This document shows positions 1 to 10,093 of a stretch of DNA of 64,000 nt, piece after piece; the stretch's first letter is position 1, and each line of letters opens with the position of its first letter. The stretch covers positions 186,001 through 250,000 of the forward strand of contig CAVXNX010000005.1 of assembly GCA_963763215.1 (NCBI GenBank), read 5' to 3'. Made by a program: the position numbers and the translations under genes. The notes beneath the pieces are model-generated. The model searched no databases and was not told the DNA's origin. It was given only the letters and a program-made list of their open reading frames with translations. The stretch is from DASQZK01 sp963763215. Its GTDB lineage: Bacteria > Bacteroidota > Bacteroidia > Bacteroidales > GCA-2748055.

Positions 1-2619
1 TGGCTTTCGTGTTGAACGGGACCCGGATATTGAAGGAGAAATCACCCTTGCCGTCCATGGTCCAGTTGCTCATAATTTCGCCGTAAGGGGAATGATGGGT
101 GGCCCTGACGAAATGCAGACCCTGCGAGACCAGGGGCTTCATGACGATCGACTTAAAACCCGGTTCGGCCGGCCGGATCCCGGCGACATATTCGTGCAAC
201 CAGATGATCAGGTCGCCCAGGAGCATGACATGGTTGCCTGAGTTCATCGATGGATCGGCGGTATTGCCGTTCCACAGTTCCCATATCGTGGTGGCGCCGT
301 TCTCTACCATGTATCCCCAGCCAGGGTAAGTCGTTTCCCGGGCAAATCGCATGGCAATGTCGGGGCGGCCAAGGTCGGTAAGGGTGCGCTGGAGAACCAT
401 GATTCCGATGAGCCCGACGGGAATATGGCCATGGTATTCCGTTTCAATCTGCCTGACGGCATTGTTGAAGACCGCCTCTTTCTTTTCATCCGGCACAAGC
501 CCGAACGCCAGGGAGAGGAGATTGGCCGTCACCGTGTTATTACCGTAATAGCTCCCCTGGCCGGCAAAAAAGGCATTATTGTAAGCCTTCTTCATGTTTG
601 TGGCCAGGGAGTCGAAAAGTGCTGCATCGACGGGTCGTGACAGGCGACCGGCAAAGCCCTGCATGAGTCTCAGGTCGTGGTAAAAAAAGCAGGTGCCGAG
701 GAGAGTTCCGGGGGTGATGCGCCCCGGGTCGCGGCTGTGGATCATCGTCAGCTCCTCGGGTGGCATGCACCAGTCGCCATACGTGTCACGTGGCATCAGT
801 CCGTCCGAACCGTACGAGGAGTACATATGCATCACCCACTTTTTCATGGCGTCGTAATTTTCGGCCACGGCGGGCAGGTTGCCGTATTGTTTGAGCAGCA
901 TATCCATCACCATGATACCGGTAGCCGTCCCAGGTGACGTTATCGTTATACATGGCCCAGTAGGCCGGGCATACATCGGGGATTGAACCCTGCTGGTTCT
1001 GTGCGTCGCGCATGTCGGCCAGCCATTTCCGGTAAAGGCCGCCATTGTTGAAGATATAACTTTCACCGGTGCAACCTGTGGCCCTGTCGCCGAGCCATCC
1101 CATGCGCTCGTCACGCTGCGGGCAGTCGGTGGGGAAACTTCGGTAGTTGCCGCGGATGCCCCATTTGGCATTGGTGTAAATGCGGTTGATCATTGTATCG
1201 GAGCATTCGAACGACCCGGCGGAGGCCAGGTCATTGTTTACAATGCAGCCGGTGAGGGTCGAAAGATCAGGTTGGTATGACAACCCGGAAAGCTCGACGT
1301 ACCGGAATCCGTGATACGTGAAGCGGGGCTCCCAGGTGACCATGGTGTCCTTTCGGAAGGTATAGGTGTCGGTCACCCTGGCCGACCGGATGTTGTCAAG
1401 GTAAAGCGAGCCATCGGGTCTCAGGGTCTCGGCAAACCGGAGGGTGACCGTCTCACCGCGCTTGCCGCGGGCAGACAGGGCGGCCCATCCGACCATGTTT
1501 TGTCCCATATCGTAAATATAGACACCGGGTCGCAGCTCGTTCACCGATACCGGTTTCAGGCGGCCGGTGATGCGGATCGGTTCATTGAGCTGACCCACGA
1601 GCGTTCCCGACGGTCCCGGGACCGTTGAGGCATCCATCCATCCGGATGCGTCGAATTCCGGTTTGTCCCAGCCGTCCATCTCGAGTCTGGCGTCGTATTT
1701 CTCCCCGTCGAACTCATTGTTTTCGGTGACCGGGCCATGGGCATTCAGCTTCCAGCTCCCGTCGGAGGTGATGACATCCCTGGTCCCGTCGGTGTATTCG
1801 ATGTTGAGCTGCATCAGGAGTTTCGGGAACCCGTAGTTCTGCATCAGGAAGGGTTCATCCTTGCGCATGGCGAAATAGCGCCCATTGCCGAGGATCACGC
1901 CAATGGCATTTTTTCCCTTCACCAGGGCGGAAGTGACGTCGAATGTATTGTAAAAAACGGTTTTGGTATAATCGGTGGCCCCGGGGGCCAGGACACGGTC
2001 GCCGGTTTTGGCGCCGTTCAGGTGAAGTTCATAAAGGCCCAGGCCCGAGATATAGGCGGTAGCCTTTTTGATATCGTGCGAAACCGTGAATTCCTTGCGG
2101 AGATAGCGGGCTGCCAGCTTCCTGAACTGGCCCGCGTCGTCTTCTCCGACGAAAGTCCGGTCGGCACCGATCCATTCCGCCTTCCAGTCACCGGCATTGA
2201 GCAGCCCCGTGCTCCATTGCGACACAGCACTCCACGGGGAGACGCGCCCGTTTTTGTCCCATATCCTCACCTTCCAGTAACAGGTCGCACCGGAACCGGG
2301 ATCAGGCCCGGCATAGCTCACCATCACACGACTGATCGCTCTTCTGATGGCCGCTGTTCCAGAGATCGCCTTCATCAGCGGCCAGGATTTCGGGCGTTGA
2401 GGCAACGAGGACCTGGTAGGCCGTCTGCCGCTCACCGCGCTCCGGGCTCTCCGCCATCCAGCTCAGGTGGGGCCGGGTGATGCTGATCCCTTCCGGATCA
2501 ACCTGGTTCTCACAGGTGAGGCTCAGGACCTTCACCGGGCTCGCCTCGCGGTGACACGATGCCGTGATGATAAGGCCGGACAGCAACAGGGCCGGCAGGA
2601 GGGACAGATAATTTTTCAT
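1..2619 (-). CDS. GH78 alpha-L-rhamnosidase, frameshifted, 3' end outside window
   Basis: Exported enzyme expected to remove terminal alpha-L-rhamnose. The start at 2619 gives a lipoprotein-type signal (hydrophobic run ending in TASC). It is followed by the GH78 N-terminal fibronectin-like domain (LSWMAESPERGERQTAYQVLVAS), the jelly-roll domains, and the catalytic toroid entry (FPTDCPQRDERMGWLGD near the middle, then GLMPRDTYGDWC). The reading frame changes twice: near 2328 (DQS followed by VMVSYAG in another frame) and near 930 (VTWDG followed by GIMVMDMLLKQYG). In the third frame it stays open to base 1, reaching the C-terminal beta domain. No other nonsense codon was seen, so the breaks may be sequencing indels. 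At least 870 residues are visible, as expected for the family. It is the last gene seen of the minus-strand glycan genes, separated from the main PUL by two plus-strand genes and a decayed patch. Confidence 0.85.
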
Positions 2620-2866
2620 GGCGGAATGTTTGGTTGGCTGGATCAGCCAGGTACAAGTATACTAAAAAATTTGGTGTTCAGGATGCCTTTACCGCGAAAT
2701 GGATGTTTTACCCTTAGATGCCAGATTTAGAAAGGTTCCGGCATCAACGGTCAGCGGGAATTTACCTCGCTGCAAAAATAATCCCGGCGGCACTTTTTTG
2801 GCTACGGTCTGAGCCAATTTAAACTCTCGTTTGTTAATGATTTATTAACCTTAAAAACGCAAAGCC

Positions 2867-3304
2867 ATGGATACGAAAATTTTTGTAAACCTGCCGGTCA
2901 GTGATCTCGACAGGTCAATGAAATTCTTTAAAAACCTGGGCTATACCTTCAATCCGCAATTTACCGACGAGACGGCAGCCTGCCTGGTGATTTCTGATGA
3001 CATTTATGCGATGCTGCTGACCCACGAAAAAGCCAGGGAATTCACCAAAAAGGATATCGCTGATGCGACCCGGTCTACGGAAGTCTTTATCGCTCTGACC
3101 GCCGAAAGCAGGGAAAAGGTGAATGAACTGGCCGATAAGGCCCTGAGATCGGGTGGGAGCAAGGTTCGCGAGCCGGAAGACTATGGGTTTATGTACGGCC
3201 GCAGCTTTAACGATCCCGACGGACATATCTGGGAAGTGATCTGGATGGACCCTGCCCATATTGAAAGTGATCCGGCTGCGATGAAGAATGCCGGAGAAGC
3301 CTGA
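2867..3304 (+). CDS. VOC (glyoxalase/bleomycin-resistance fold) family protein
   Basis: A 145-residue protein made of one vicinal-oxygen-chelate domain. It has the typical N-terminus (KIFVNLPVSDLDRSMKFF) and the C-terminal strand with FNDPDGHIWEVIWMD. This subgroup is usually annotated as a glyoxalase-like or lactoylglutathione lyase-like protein. The substrate cannot be read from the sequence. It is followed after 32 bases by a second VOC-fold gene on the same strand, so the two probably form an operon. Upstream, the arms GTTAAT and ATTAAC at 2833-2838 and 2844-2849 form a small inverted repeat in an AT-rich stretch, a possible promoter or operator for the pair. It is divergent from the GH78 gene and is not part of the glycan locus in any obvious way. 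Confidence 0.85.
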   Translation: MDTKIFVNLPVSDLDRSMKFFKNLGYTFNPQFTDETAACLVISDDIYAMLLTHEKAREFTKKDIADATRSTEVFIALTAESREKVNELADKALRSGGSKVREPEDYGFMYGRSFNDPDGHIWEVIWMDPAHIESDPAAMKNAGEA

Positions 3305-3336
3305 AGATGAACGAATATAATCAAGGAGGAAATCGC

Positions 3337-4278
3337 ATGAAATCTGACTCCGGAAACAAACCAGGGAAAGGGCGCCAAATCTCAAAAATCAATCCTTTTC
3401 TCTGGTTCAATAATGAGGCTGAAGAAGCCGTAAAGTTCTACTGTTCTGTCTTTCAAAATTCAGAGATCCATAAAACCGTCCGGTACGATGCGGCGGGTTC
3501 AAAAGCATCAGGCATGCCGGAGGGTACGGTCCTGACCATCTCGTTCAGACTTGAGGACCTTGAATTTGGTGCGATAAACGGAGGCCCGGTATTTACGAAA
3601 AATCCGTCCGTTTCGTTTTATGTCAACTGCAAGACCAACGGGGAGATCGATGAACTCTGGGGAAAGCTGTCCGAGGGCGGGACGGTGATGATGAATCTCG
3701 ACCGTTATGCTTTCAGTGAGCGTTACGGGTGGGTGCAGGACCGGTTTGGCGTGTCGTGGCAGCTGATCAAATCGGCCGTGCCGCATAAGATGATCCCGTG
3801 CCTGATGTTTGTTGGGCCACAGCAGGGCAAAGCTGAAGAGGCGATGATGTTTTACACCCGCGTTTTCAGGGATTCCGACATCACCATGAACGTTCATTAT
3901 GAAGAAGGGCAGACCGATATGGATGCCACGGTTGTCCATGGTGAATTCCTTCTTGCCGGACAGCCGATGATTGCCATGGACAGTGCCGTGGAGATGGATG
4001 GGGTCATGTTCAACGAAGCCATTTCGATGGCCGTCAATTGTGAAAGCCAGGAGGAGGTCGATTACTACTGGAAAGCGCTGGGTGAAGGCGGCGATGAGGC
4101 TGCCCGGCAGTGCGGCTGGCTCAGGGATAAATTCGGTTTTTCATGGCAGGTCGTGCCCGTCGTTCTTCCGGAGATGCTGAGCGATCCGGACCCGGTCAAA
4201 GCCGGCCGGGTGATGGCGGCTATGCTCCGGATGAAAAAAATCGACATCGGCGTTCTGCAGGATGCTTACGCAGGATAA
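3337..4278 (+). CDS. PhnB-like protein with two tandem VOC domains
   Basis: About 313 residues holding two copies of the PhnB / 3-demethylubiquinone-9 3-methyltransferase-like VOC domain. The first starts at INPFLWFNNEAEEAVKFYCSVF and ends at YGWVQDRFGVSWQL; the second starts at IPCLMFVGPQQGKAEEAMMFY and ends at CGWLRDKFGFSWQVVP. The start at 3337 is preferred over an in-frame ATG at 3307 because a strong Shine-Dalgarno AAGGAGG lies at 3323-3329, eight bases upstream. The family fold is secure but a biochemical role is not known. The gene follows the single-domain VOC gene closely. Tandem duplicated domains in one chain are common for this group and probably form an internal dimer. Confidence 0.85.
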   Translation: MKSDSGNKPGKGRQISKINPFLWFNNEAEEAVKFYCSVFQNSEIHKTVRYDAAGSKASGMPEGTVLTISFRLEDLEFGAINGGPVFTKNPSVSFYVNCKTNGEIDELWGKLSEGGTVMMNLDRYAFSERYGWVQDRFGVSWQLIKSAVPHKMIPCLMFVGPQQGKAEEAMMFYTRVFRDSDITMNVHYEEGQTDMDATVVHGEFLLAGQPMIAMDSAVEMDGVMFNEAISMAVNCESQEEVDYYWKALGEGGDEAARQCGWLRDKFGFSWQVVPVVLPEMLSDPDPVKAGRVMAAMLRMKKIDIGVLQDAYAG

Positions 4279-4560
4279 ATTATACTTCAGCCATCCGGTT
4301 TTCTATATTGTAGATAATGATAACGGAAGGATTTGGAACGCTGTTAAAATTAAGCATTTAAAAGAGTACGTCCTTATTTAAAAACGGTCTATATGAGCAT
4401 TTTTTGGCTGGCTTTTTGCCATGTGCGACGCAAACAGGCAACTGCCAAAGGCCTGCCTTTAGTAAAATTCCGGCAGATAATACATGCCAAAAACTGCTGC
4501 AGACGTGTCCGCCTCAGCTTTAGCGGAGGAGGAAGGGTTGGAGGCGGGGAGCGTGGATAA
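4279..4560. other. Intergenic, AT-rich, no gene seen
   Basis: Between the PhnB-like gene and the broken toxin no reading frame with family features was found on either strand. A short imperfect palindrome (TCCGC, then GCGGA, near 4510-4530) is visible, of unknown meaning. Confidence 0.5.
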
Positions 4561-4857
4561 CTAATAAGTTAATTTATTGGGGTTTTGGCGATTATCCCAG
4601 AAGGTGATTAGCTCAAGTTCTGTTTTGCTGGGTTTTATCCTGTAATAAAGCGTGTTGTGTTTCGTGATTAGAGCCTTTCTGACTTTTTTCTTTTTTCTGG
4701 AGGCCTGGAACATTTCAGGATTGTTGGTGATCTAATTCAGTACGTTTTCAACTTCGCTTATAAAATGGGCAACTTCTCTTTTAGTCCAGTTTTCAGCCAA
4801 ATAATCCAGAACTTTAAAATAAGTCCTTCTTGCTGTGGGGGTCCAACTGATCTTCAT
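4561..4857 (-). pseudogene. RelE/ParE-type toxin gene interrupted by an in-frame TAG
   Basis: Read on the minus strand from the ATG at 4857, the frame gives KISWTPTARRTYFKVLDYL, LAENWTKREVAHFISEVENV, then LN, a TAG stop at 4732-4734, then ITNNPEMFQASRKKKKVRKA, TKHNTLYYRIKPSKTELELI and TFWDNRQNP, up to a TAG at 4561. This is a complete RelE/ParE superfamily toxin of about 98 codons apart from the single stop. The ATG overlaps the antitoxin stop (TAATG), the usual arrangement of a coupled toxin-antitoxin pair. The toxin is presumably inactive unless the stop is suppressed or is a base-call error; the region after it is undamaged, so the change is recent. Confidence 0.8.
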
Positions 4858-5093
4858 TAGTCGGGCTTATATTTTGCTCTTACTTCTTTCATGACTTCAT
4901 CATGAGCTATAAGCTCTCCTTTATCAGCCTCTGACAAGCCTTTTTCTATGGCTTCCCGTTCTTCCTCGCTTATCTCATCCCACCAATCAACCGCTTTCCC
5001 TTTTAGTACAGCTTCAACCCTGGCAAGGATAGAGGGTTTTTCAGTATTCAGTATAAGCTGAACCAGCTCTAATTTTTTTGACTGAAGATTCAT
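4857..5093 (-). CDS. Antitoxin of a RelE/ParE-type toxin-antitoxin pair
   Basis: A small acidic protein (about 78 residues) with the helical N-terminus LQSKKLELVQLILNTEKPSI and an acidic tail (WWDEISEEEREAIEKGLSEA, then DEVMKEVRAKYKPD). This pattern is typical of addiction-module antitoxins encoded immediately before a RelE/ParE toxin. The ATG at 5093 is chosen; in-frame ATGs at 5105 and 5117 would add a few residues. It ends in TAATG, so the downstream toxin starts on the last base of its stop codon. Because the toxin carries a premature stop, the antitoxin may be an orphan. Such pairs normally repress their own promoter, which would lie in the AT-rich stretch just above 5117. Confidence 0.8.
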   Translation of the reverse strand: MNLQSKKLELVQLILNTEKPSILARVEAVLKGKAVDWWDEISEEEREAIEKGLSEADKGELIAHDEVMKEVRAKYKPD

Positions 5094-5117
5094 ATTTATT
5101 CTCATTAATATACACAA

Positions 5118-5663
5118 ATTTAACGATTAATACTCACTTTTAGTTTAACCCAGCGGAGGATATTTATTTATCCATTCCTGCAATTTATCCAGATTATTCA
5201 ACGGGTATCACTCCGTACTGCAGATCTACTTATGTCCTGCCGGATAGCGCCCCTGCCTCAGCTCAAAATTCTTTAATTACCTGATGGTCAGAATTACCCG
5301 GATTGGCGCCTTACAATACGAATGCCTTCTTTATCTCACACCATGTATTGCTTAGCATATAGCAATCACTCAGGGCAAATATCCGGTAAAACGTCACCCA
5401 TTATTGGAAAAAAGAAGAAAAAATCAGCGTGGTGTGGTGAGAAATTTTGGATGAAAACGGAATTTATGTTGGAGTCCGTGGTAGAAAAGCAGGGAAGACG
5501 AACTGCTATTCGAAGAAAATGCACACGAAAGGACCTCCGGCGGAATGGAGGTGATCGGGATACTTCATAGAGATTTCCCTAAAAAAAAGCCCGCCTTTGC
5601 TGAAGCATTGGAGGGCGTTTTGCAGTCCGTAGGGGAACGAGTAATGTTTTGTTTATGGTTTGA
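5118..5663. other. Gene-poor stretch, probably decayed DNA
   Basis: No intact gene is supported. On the minus strand around 5152-5205 a short frame reads NNLDKLQEWINKYPPLG and then stops; it looks like the C-terminus of a lost gene but the family is not recognised. A plus-strand open frame at 5322-5570 has no recognisable domain and an odd composition (long lysine run), so it is not called as a gene. A hairpin followed by T residues lies near the right end. Confidence 0.45.
5589..5621 (+). terminator. Possible rho-independent terminator
   Basis: GCCCGCC and GGAGGGC arms, with an inner TGC-TGAA-GCA stem-loop, are followed by GTTTT. The stem has internal mismatches and there is no confident gene directly upstream, so this is tentative. 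Confidence 0.3.
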
Positions 5664-5828
5664 TTATCAAGTTATAAGAATGGGGAAATTGTAGGTGGTG
5701 AAACAGAAGTGAAACAGAAATTGGCAAGCGAACTTGATGTTACGGCAGATTACCTGATGGATGGTTCCATGGATGATAGTAACCTGGAACGTATTTCCGG
5801 TAAGAAACGCCTAAGCCACGGGAAATGA
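5664..5828 (+). pseudogene. C-terminal remnant of an XRE-family (phage-repressor-type) regulator
   Basis: The plus-strand frame is open from 5664 to the TGA at 5826-5828 and reads SYKNGEIVGGETEVKQKLAS followed by ELDVTADYLMDGSMDD. This matches the last helices of the Cro/C1-type helix-turn-helix domain (the usual N-GE-P, KLA-AL-V-DYL pattern). No start codon or first half of the HTH domain is present, and the downstream C-terminal tail is short, so only a fragment remains. With the broken toxin-antitoxin pair nearby, it suggests the residue of a mobile or defence region. Confidence 0.6.
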
Positions 5829-5879
5829 CTTATGTTCTCCAACGACTCAAAAATGAAAACGGCCGGAGAGAGATCTCAC

Positions 5880-7341
5880 TCAGTTGCTGAAAATCTCCCT
5901 GGTGTTGGGTTCGGCCACCCCGCCCTGGACGATGCGCGGATGCACGGCATGCAACATCGAATCGAGACGTGTTACGACATCCTTGTATTCCGGGTCCGCC
6001 ACGAGATTGTTCAGTTCATGGGGATCGTCGTCCTCGTTGTACAATTCTGATGCCTTCATCGCCAAATCCCCATTCGGTGTAGCGCCACTTTTCCGTCCTG
6101 ACGGAATATCCCGGCACGTCTTTTCTCTGGACCTGCGTATAAGCCGGATGGCTCCATTTGGCGTCCGGATCCTTCAGTAACGGTTCCAGGCTGAACCCCT
6201 GCAGATCATCGGGAGCCTTCACTCCGGCGATATCGGCAAGGGTGGGGTAAATATCGAGAAGCTCGACGGTGCGGCTGCTGATCTCACCGTTTTGCGGGTT
6301 TCCGGGAACGGAGATGATCAGCGGACATTTGGCGGATTCCTCGAAGAGGCTCTGCTTGAACCACAGCCCGTGCTCGCCCAGGTGGTAACCGTGATCGCTC
6401 CAGAAGACGATGATGGTGTTTTTCCCCAGTCCCAGCGAATCCACCGCGTCGAGAAGCCTGCCGATCTGGGCGTCGACAAAGGAGATGGCGGCATGATAGG
6501 CCAGCTTGCTCTGCCTGGCCTCATCGCTCCTGACACCGAAATACGGCCAGGGTTTCGTGGAGGCAAGGGCCAAAGGCGGGTACTTCTCCTGCGCCCCGCT
6601 GATGTCCGGAAGAGTGATCCGGTCCAAATTGTAGAGATCGAAATATTTTTTCGGGGTGATCCATGGACAATGCGGTTTATAGAAACCGGCGGCGATGAAG
6701 AAGGGTTTGTCCTTATGGGCTTTCATCAGCTCAATGGCCTGTTCTGCAACCTTTCCGTCGGTATGCTGTATATCGGTCCCGGTGCTGTCGGAATACCAGG
6801 CCAGTGACGCCCCCAGGCCGCGTTTCCAGGCCGTATAATTGATGACATCCAATTCGAGGGTGGTCTTGTCCCGGCCGGCCGGGTTGTAGCGCTCTGTCCA
6901 CGAGACCTTGTCGTCCAGTCCGTTGGTCCCGATATCGCCGGGATTGCCGTAATGAAACATCTTGCCAACGCGGGCCACATAATATCCGTTGTTCTTGAAC
7001 ATCTGCGGCAGCGTTTCAACATTGGGCAAACCCTGCCTGAAATGGTACCGCAGATCGAAGACCTTCGTGGAATCGGGCCGCAAACCGGTCAGTAAAGACG
7101 AACGGCTCGGGCTGCACAACGGGAACTGGCAGTAGGCATGGTCGAAAGCGACCCCCTGCCTCGCCAGCCGGTCAATATTGGGTGACTGGACCTCCGAATT
7201 TCCGAAACATCCAAGGTCGTTGTTCATGTCATCCACGGCAATGAATAGCACATTGAGCGGCTGTTCGGGTTTTTTCGACGAACAGGAACCGACCGCAAGG
7301 GCCGCCGGGATGAGGAGCGATTTGATGATGAAGTTATTCAT
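5880..7341 (-). CDS. Sulfatase, iduronate-2-sulfatase-like (family S1), one frameshift
   Basis: Secreted lipoprotein sulfatase of about 486 residues. The chosen ATG at 7341 gives a signal ending in VGSCSS (lipobox). The N-terminal metal site is LFIAVDDMN. The maturation motif CSPSR has Cys near residue 76, the residue converted to formylglycine. The HGYHLGEHGLW block is the second metal-site region. The overall order resembles iduronate-2-sulfatase-like enzymes. The frame changes near 6062, where GFGDEG is continued by MKASELYNEDDDPHELNNLV, the usual C-terminal sulfatase motif. It is the last gene of the main minus-strand block and follows the enolase-like gene. It probably removes 2-O-sulfate from a uronic acid or sugar unit; exact substrate unknown. 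Confidence 0.88.
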
Positions 7342-7472
7342 AAATGTATTTTTTTGAGCTTGAGGAAAGGAAGAACCGGGGATGTTTCCGTGTTGTAAAC
7401 CGGCAAGGCCGGAAGCGATTAAAACTAGGTAACTTTTATGGTGAATGCAAAAAAAATATCGACCATACAGCT

Positions 7473-8708
7473 TCATTCGAGTTCATAAAAGCCCTGTGAG
7501 AGGTTCTTCAGTTTCACCGCATCCACTTCCAGGCCGAAGCCGGGCCTTTTCTCAGTGATGCTGACCATGCCGTTTTGGGAACGCCGTGTTGCCGACCGGG
7601 TGATGCATTGCAAAAAGATATCCGATTCCTGGGGTTTCTCGATGGCTTCCACCCAGGATGCCCCGGCGCCGACGGCAATCTGTTGCCAGATGGTGCAGGA
7701 AGGACCGATGAAGCTGCTGTCGCCGATCATCAGGCCCTTTCCTGAATCCTTGATTTTGCGGGCCAGTTGGGCGGTTTCCGTCAAAACGCCCATCTGGTCG
7801 GGATGGAGGTTGAAATACATCCCCATGGCCGGGTCAAAGATCTTCAGTCCCTGGGGGGCCGGCCGCATGATGTAATCGGGGATCAGCGCCAGGGGTGCCA
7901 CTTTCTTCTGCAGCGCGATCCATCCCGCGACGTCGAGCCCCGAGGGGTCCTCCATGGCATCGAGCCCTTTCTCCCGGAACCCGGACAGGATCCGGGCCAG
8001 CTCATCCAGGGAGGTGATGTGACGGTAACCCCGGTTGGCATCAGCCATGAGGAAGGTCCGCGGTCCGAAAAACGTTCGCAGGGCCGTGACCAACCGGCCA
8101 TCGAGATCTTCGTTGCCGAACATCTTCAACTTCACGTGGGAGACCAATCCCTGCTGCCTGGCAATTCCGGCTTCCCGGAGTGCCATCTCCACCTCGTTTT
8201 CCAGGATCGTATAGACCCCGGGCACCGGCCGGTCGTTTTTCAGGTTCCAGGTATCGATGACGGGTACGCCGCTGATCTTGCCCCCCAGGTCGTAAAGGGC
8301 CAGCTGGACGAGCTCGCTCTCATCGCGTTTCCAGTCACCGGAGAAAAAGGCCGACCGGGCATATTCCAGGGCATCATCCACCCGAATCCCCCTGACCGGC
8401 TTCATAAAGGCACTCCAGGCCGCCAGGTCGAGCGCCGGATCGTTCTTGGCTGCCAGCGCTTCCGACCATCCGTGCATGCCCCCGCCCGAAACCTGGACGA
8501 TCACATGCTGCCGGTTGGTCCATGTGCCATGACTGAAATTGCGTTCCTTGTCGACATTGATCTTATAAAGCCTGATCGACCCGATCGTTGTGCGCGGAAG
8601 CCATGATCCCCAGTGCATGAAAAATCCAGGAACGGCGCAGGCCCCGATAAGACCGGCACCATTCATCCGGATAAATTCACCCCGGCTCAGTGTATTCCTG
8701 GTTTTCAT
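7473..8708 (-). CDS. Enolase-superfamily (mandelate racemase/muconate lactonizing type) enzyme, exported
   Basis: A 411-residue protein with a Tat-like N-terminus (SRGEFIRMNGAGLIGACAV) and the two-domain enolase-superfamily layout. A capping domain ends near residue 150; a barrel follows with a KxK-type motif (HVKLKMFG), a metal-binding Asp in LMADANRGY and a Glu-Asp in AMEDPSG. Members dehydrate or racemise sugar acids; which acid cannot be read here. Export is unusual for this superfamily, but similar Tat-tagged members occur in Bacteroidota and Planctomycetes sugar loci. It sits 28 bases after the Gfo/Idh/MocA gene and before a sulfatase, so it probably shares their transcript. Frame intact. 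Confidence 0.82.
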   Translation of the reverse strand: MKTRNTLSRGEFIRMNGAGLIGACAVPGFFMHWGSWLPRTTIGSIRLYKINVDKERNFSHGTWTNRQHVIVQVSGGGMHGWSEALAAKNDPALDLAAWSAFMKPVRGIRVDDALEYARSAFFSGDWKRDESELVQLALYDLGGKISGVPVIDTWNLKNDRPVPGVYTILENEVEMALREAGIARQQGLVSHVKLKMFGNEDLDGRLVTALRTFFGPRTFLMADANRGYRHITSLDELARILSGFREKGLDAMEDPSGLDVAGWIALQKKVAPLALIPDYIMRPAPQGLKIFDPAMGMYFNLHPDQMGVLTETAQLARKIKDSGKGLMIGDSSFIGPSCTIWQQIAVGAGASWVEAIEKPQESDIFLQCITRSATRRSQNGMVSITEKRPGFGLEVDAVKLKNLSQGFYELE

Positions 8709-8736
8709 CCCGAATTGTTATTAAATCGCGCTCCTT

Positions 8737-10086
8737 TCACACGTCCATTTTCCATCCCTGTTCGTACTCGCGCGACCAGTACTTGTCCATGACGTCCTGG
8801 TCCCTGATGTGGCCATTGGCCGGATCGCATTCGATGCTTTTCCCTGCACGGTAGGCGATATTGGCCAGGTTGCAGAGCATTGTGCTCTTGGCGCCTTCAA
8901 TGATGGGGGCGTTTTGTTTCTCCGTTCCCCGGATGGTGTTGATGAAGTTCATGGTATTGAGGGTTGAAACGCCTCCGCCTCCGCCGAGGTTGGTGGAGCC
9001 TTCCTCCTTGCCGCCGGTCACCCCTTTTTTGGTTTCCTTCCCGTCGCGGTCGTAGACCGTGTATCCCTCCCGGTTGATATGGACGGAACCGTCGGTGCCG
9101 TAAACCCAGACGCCGCGACCGCCGCCGCCCAGGTAGGTCGGAGCCCCGTTGCGGCTTTTGCCGTCCCATTTGATCAGTTTCCCGTCATCGAAGCGGAAGG
9201 AGGCATCCATGGTATCGTACATGGTCCATCCGTCATCCAGGAAATGGTATTTACCGGCATTCAGGATCACCTCCTTCGGATATTCGACATTGAGGGCCCA
9301 GCGGGCGAGATCGAGCTCGTGTGTGGCATTGTTACCGGTCTCTGCGGTGCCATAATCCCAGCCATACCAGTGCCAGTTGTAGTTCCAGGTATCGTCGGTG
9401 TACTGGCGCCGCGGCGCAGGCCCCTGCCACAGGTCCCAGTCGAGACCTTCGGGTGGTGCTGCCTTGGTCTGGTTGACCACACGTCCACGGCTGTTGATAT
9501 ACCAGGTTTGAGCCCAGTGGGCTTTCCCGATGATGCCGTTGTGGATATCGTGGATGATCTCGATGACTTCCTTTTGGGACCGTTGCTGGGTGCCGATCTG
9601 GATCACCTTATCGGCGTATTTTTTCTGCATGGCCATCAGGAGCTCGGCTTCATGAGGATCATGGCTCACCGGTTTCTCCACGTAGACATGCTTGCCGGCG
9701 CCCAGGGCGAGGTAGGTCCCGTAGGTGTGCCAGTGATCGGGAGTGGCGATGAAAACAGCATCGACATCCTTGTCGTCCAGGACATTCCGGAGATCGTTTT
9801 CGAGTTTGGGTTTATAATCGAGCTTGTCCTTCATGTATTCCGCGACGGCTTCACGCTGCTTCTTCATGACGTCGCAAATATAGGCCAGTTCGACATTGTA
9901 GGGTTTGTAGGTCACCATCGGGTAATAGGCCGGCACACGCCGTCCGCAGCCGATGTAGGCCACGTGCATCCTGTCGTTGGCGCCCAGGATCCGGGCATAG
10001 CTTTTTGCCGACAGTCCGAGACCGCCCATGGTCATCGCTGCAGATCCCAGCGAAACGTTTTTGATGAATTTTCTTCTGCTTGTCAT
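8737..10086 (-). CDS. Gfo/Idh/MocA-family oxidoreductase with Tat signal
   Basis: A 449-residue NAD(P)-dependent sugar oxidoreductase-like protein. The N-terminus SRRKFIKNVSLGSAAMTMGG is a twin-arginine signal. The Rossmann fold starts at HVAYIGCGRR, the catalytic-loop motif is EKPVSHDP, and the C-terminal alpha/beta domain carries the conserved WHWYGWDYGTAETGNNATHE stretch typical of exported Bacteroidota members. Tat export is known for family members that keep their cofactor tightly bound in the periplasm. It lies eight bases from the DUF1080 gene and 28 from the enolase-like gene, an operon-like arrangement. Inference: it oxidises a released sugar or disaccharide. The frame is intact. Confidence 0.88.
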   Translation of the reverse strand: MTSRRKFIKNVSLGSAAMTMGGLGLSAKSYARILGANDRMHVAYIGCGRRVPAYYPMVTYKPYNVELAYICDVMKKQREAVAEYMKDKLDYKPKLENDLRNVLDDKDVDAVFIATPDHWHTYGTYLALGAGKHVYVEKPVSHDPHEAELLMAMQKKYADKVIQIGTQQRSQKEVIEIIHDIHNGIIGKAHWAQTWYINSRGRVVNQTKAAPPEGLDWDLWQGPAPRRQYTDDTWNYNWHWYGWDYGTAETGNNATHELDLARWALNVEYPKEVILNAGKYHFLDDGWTMYDTMDASFRFDDGKLIKWDGKSRNGAPTYLGGGGRGVWVYGTDGSVHINREGYTVYDRDGKETKKGVTGGKEEGSTNLGGGGGVSTLNTMNFINTIRGTEKQNAPIIEGAKSTMLCNLANIAYRAGKSIECDPANGHIRDQDVMDKYWSREYEQGWKMDV

Positions 10087-10093
10087 GATATGG

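Noticed and set aside
5322..5570. An 82-codon plus-strand frame
   Set aside because: Odd composition with a lysine run, no family resemblance, and placed in decayed DNA.
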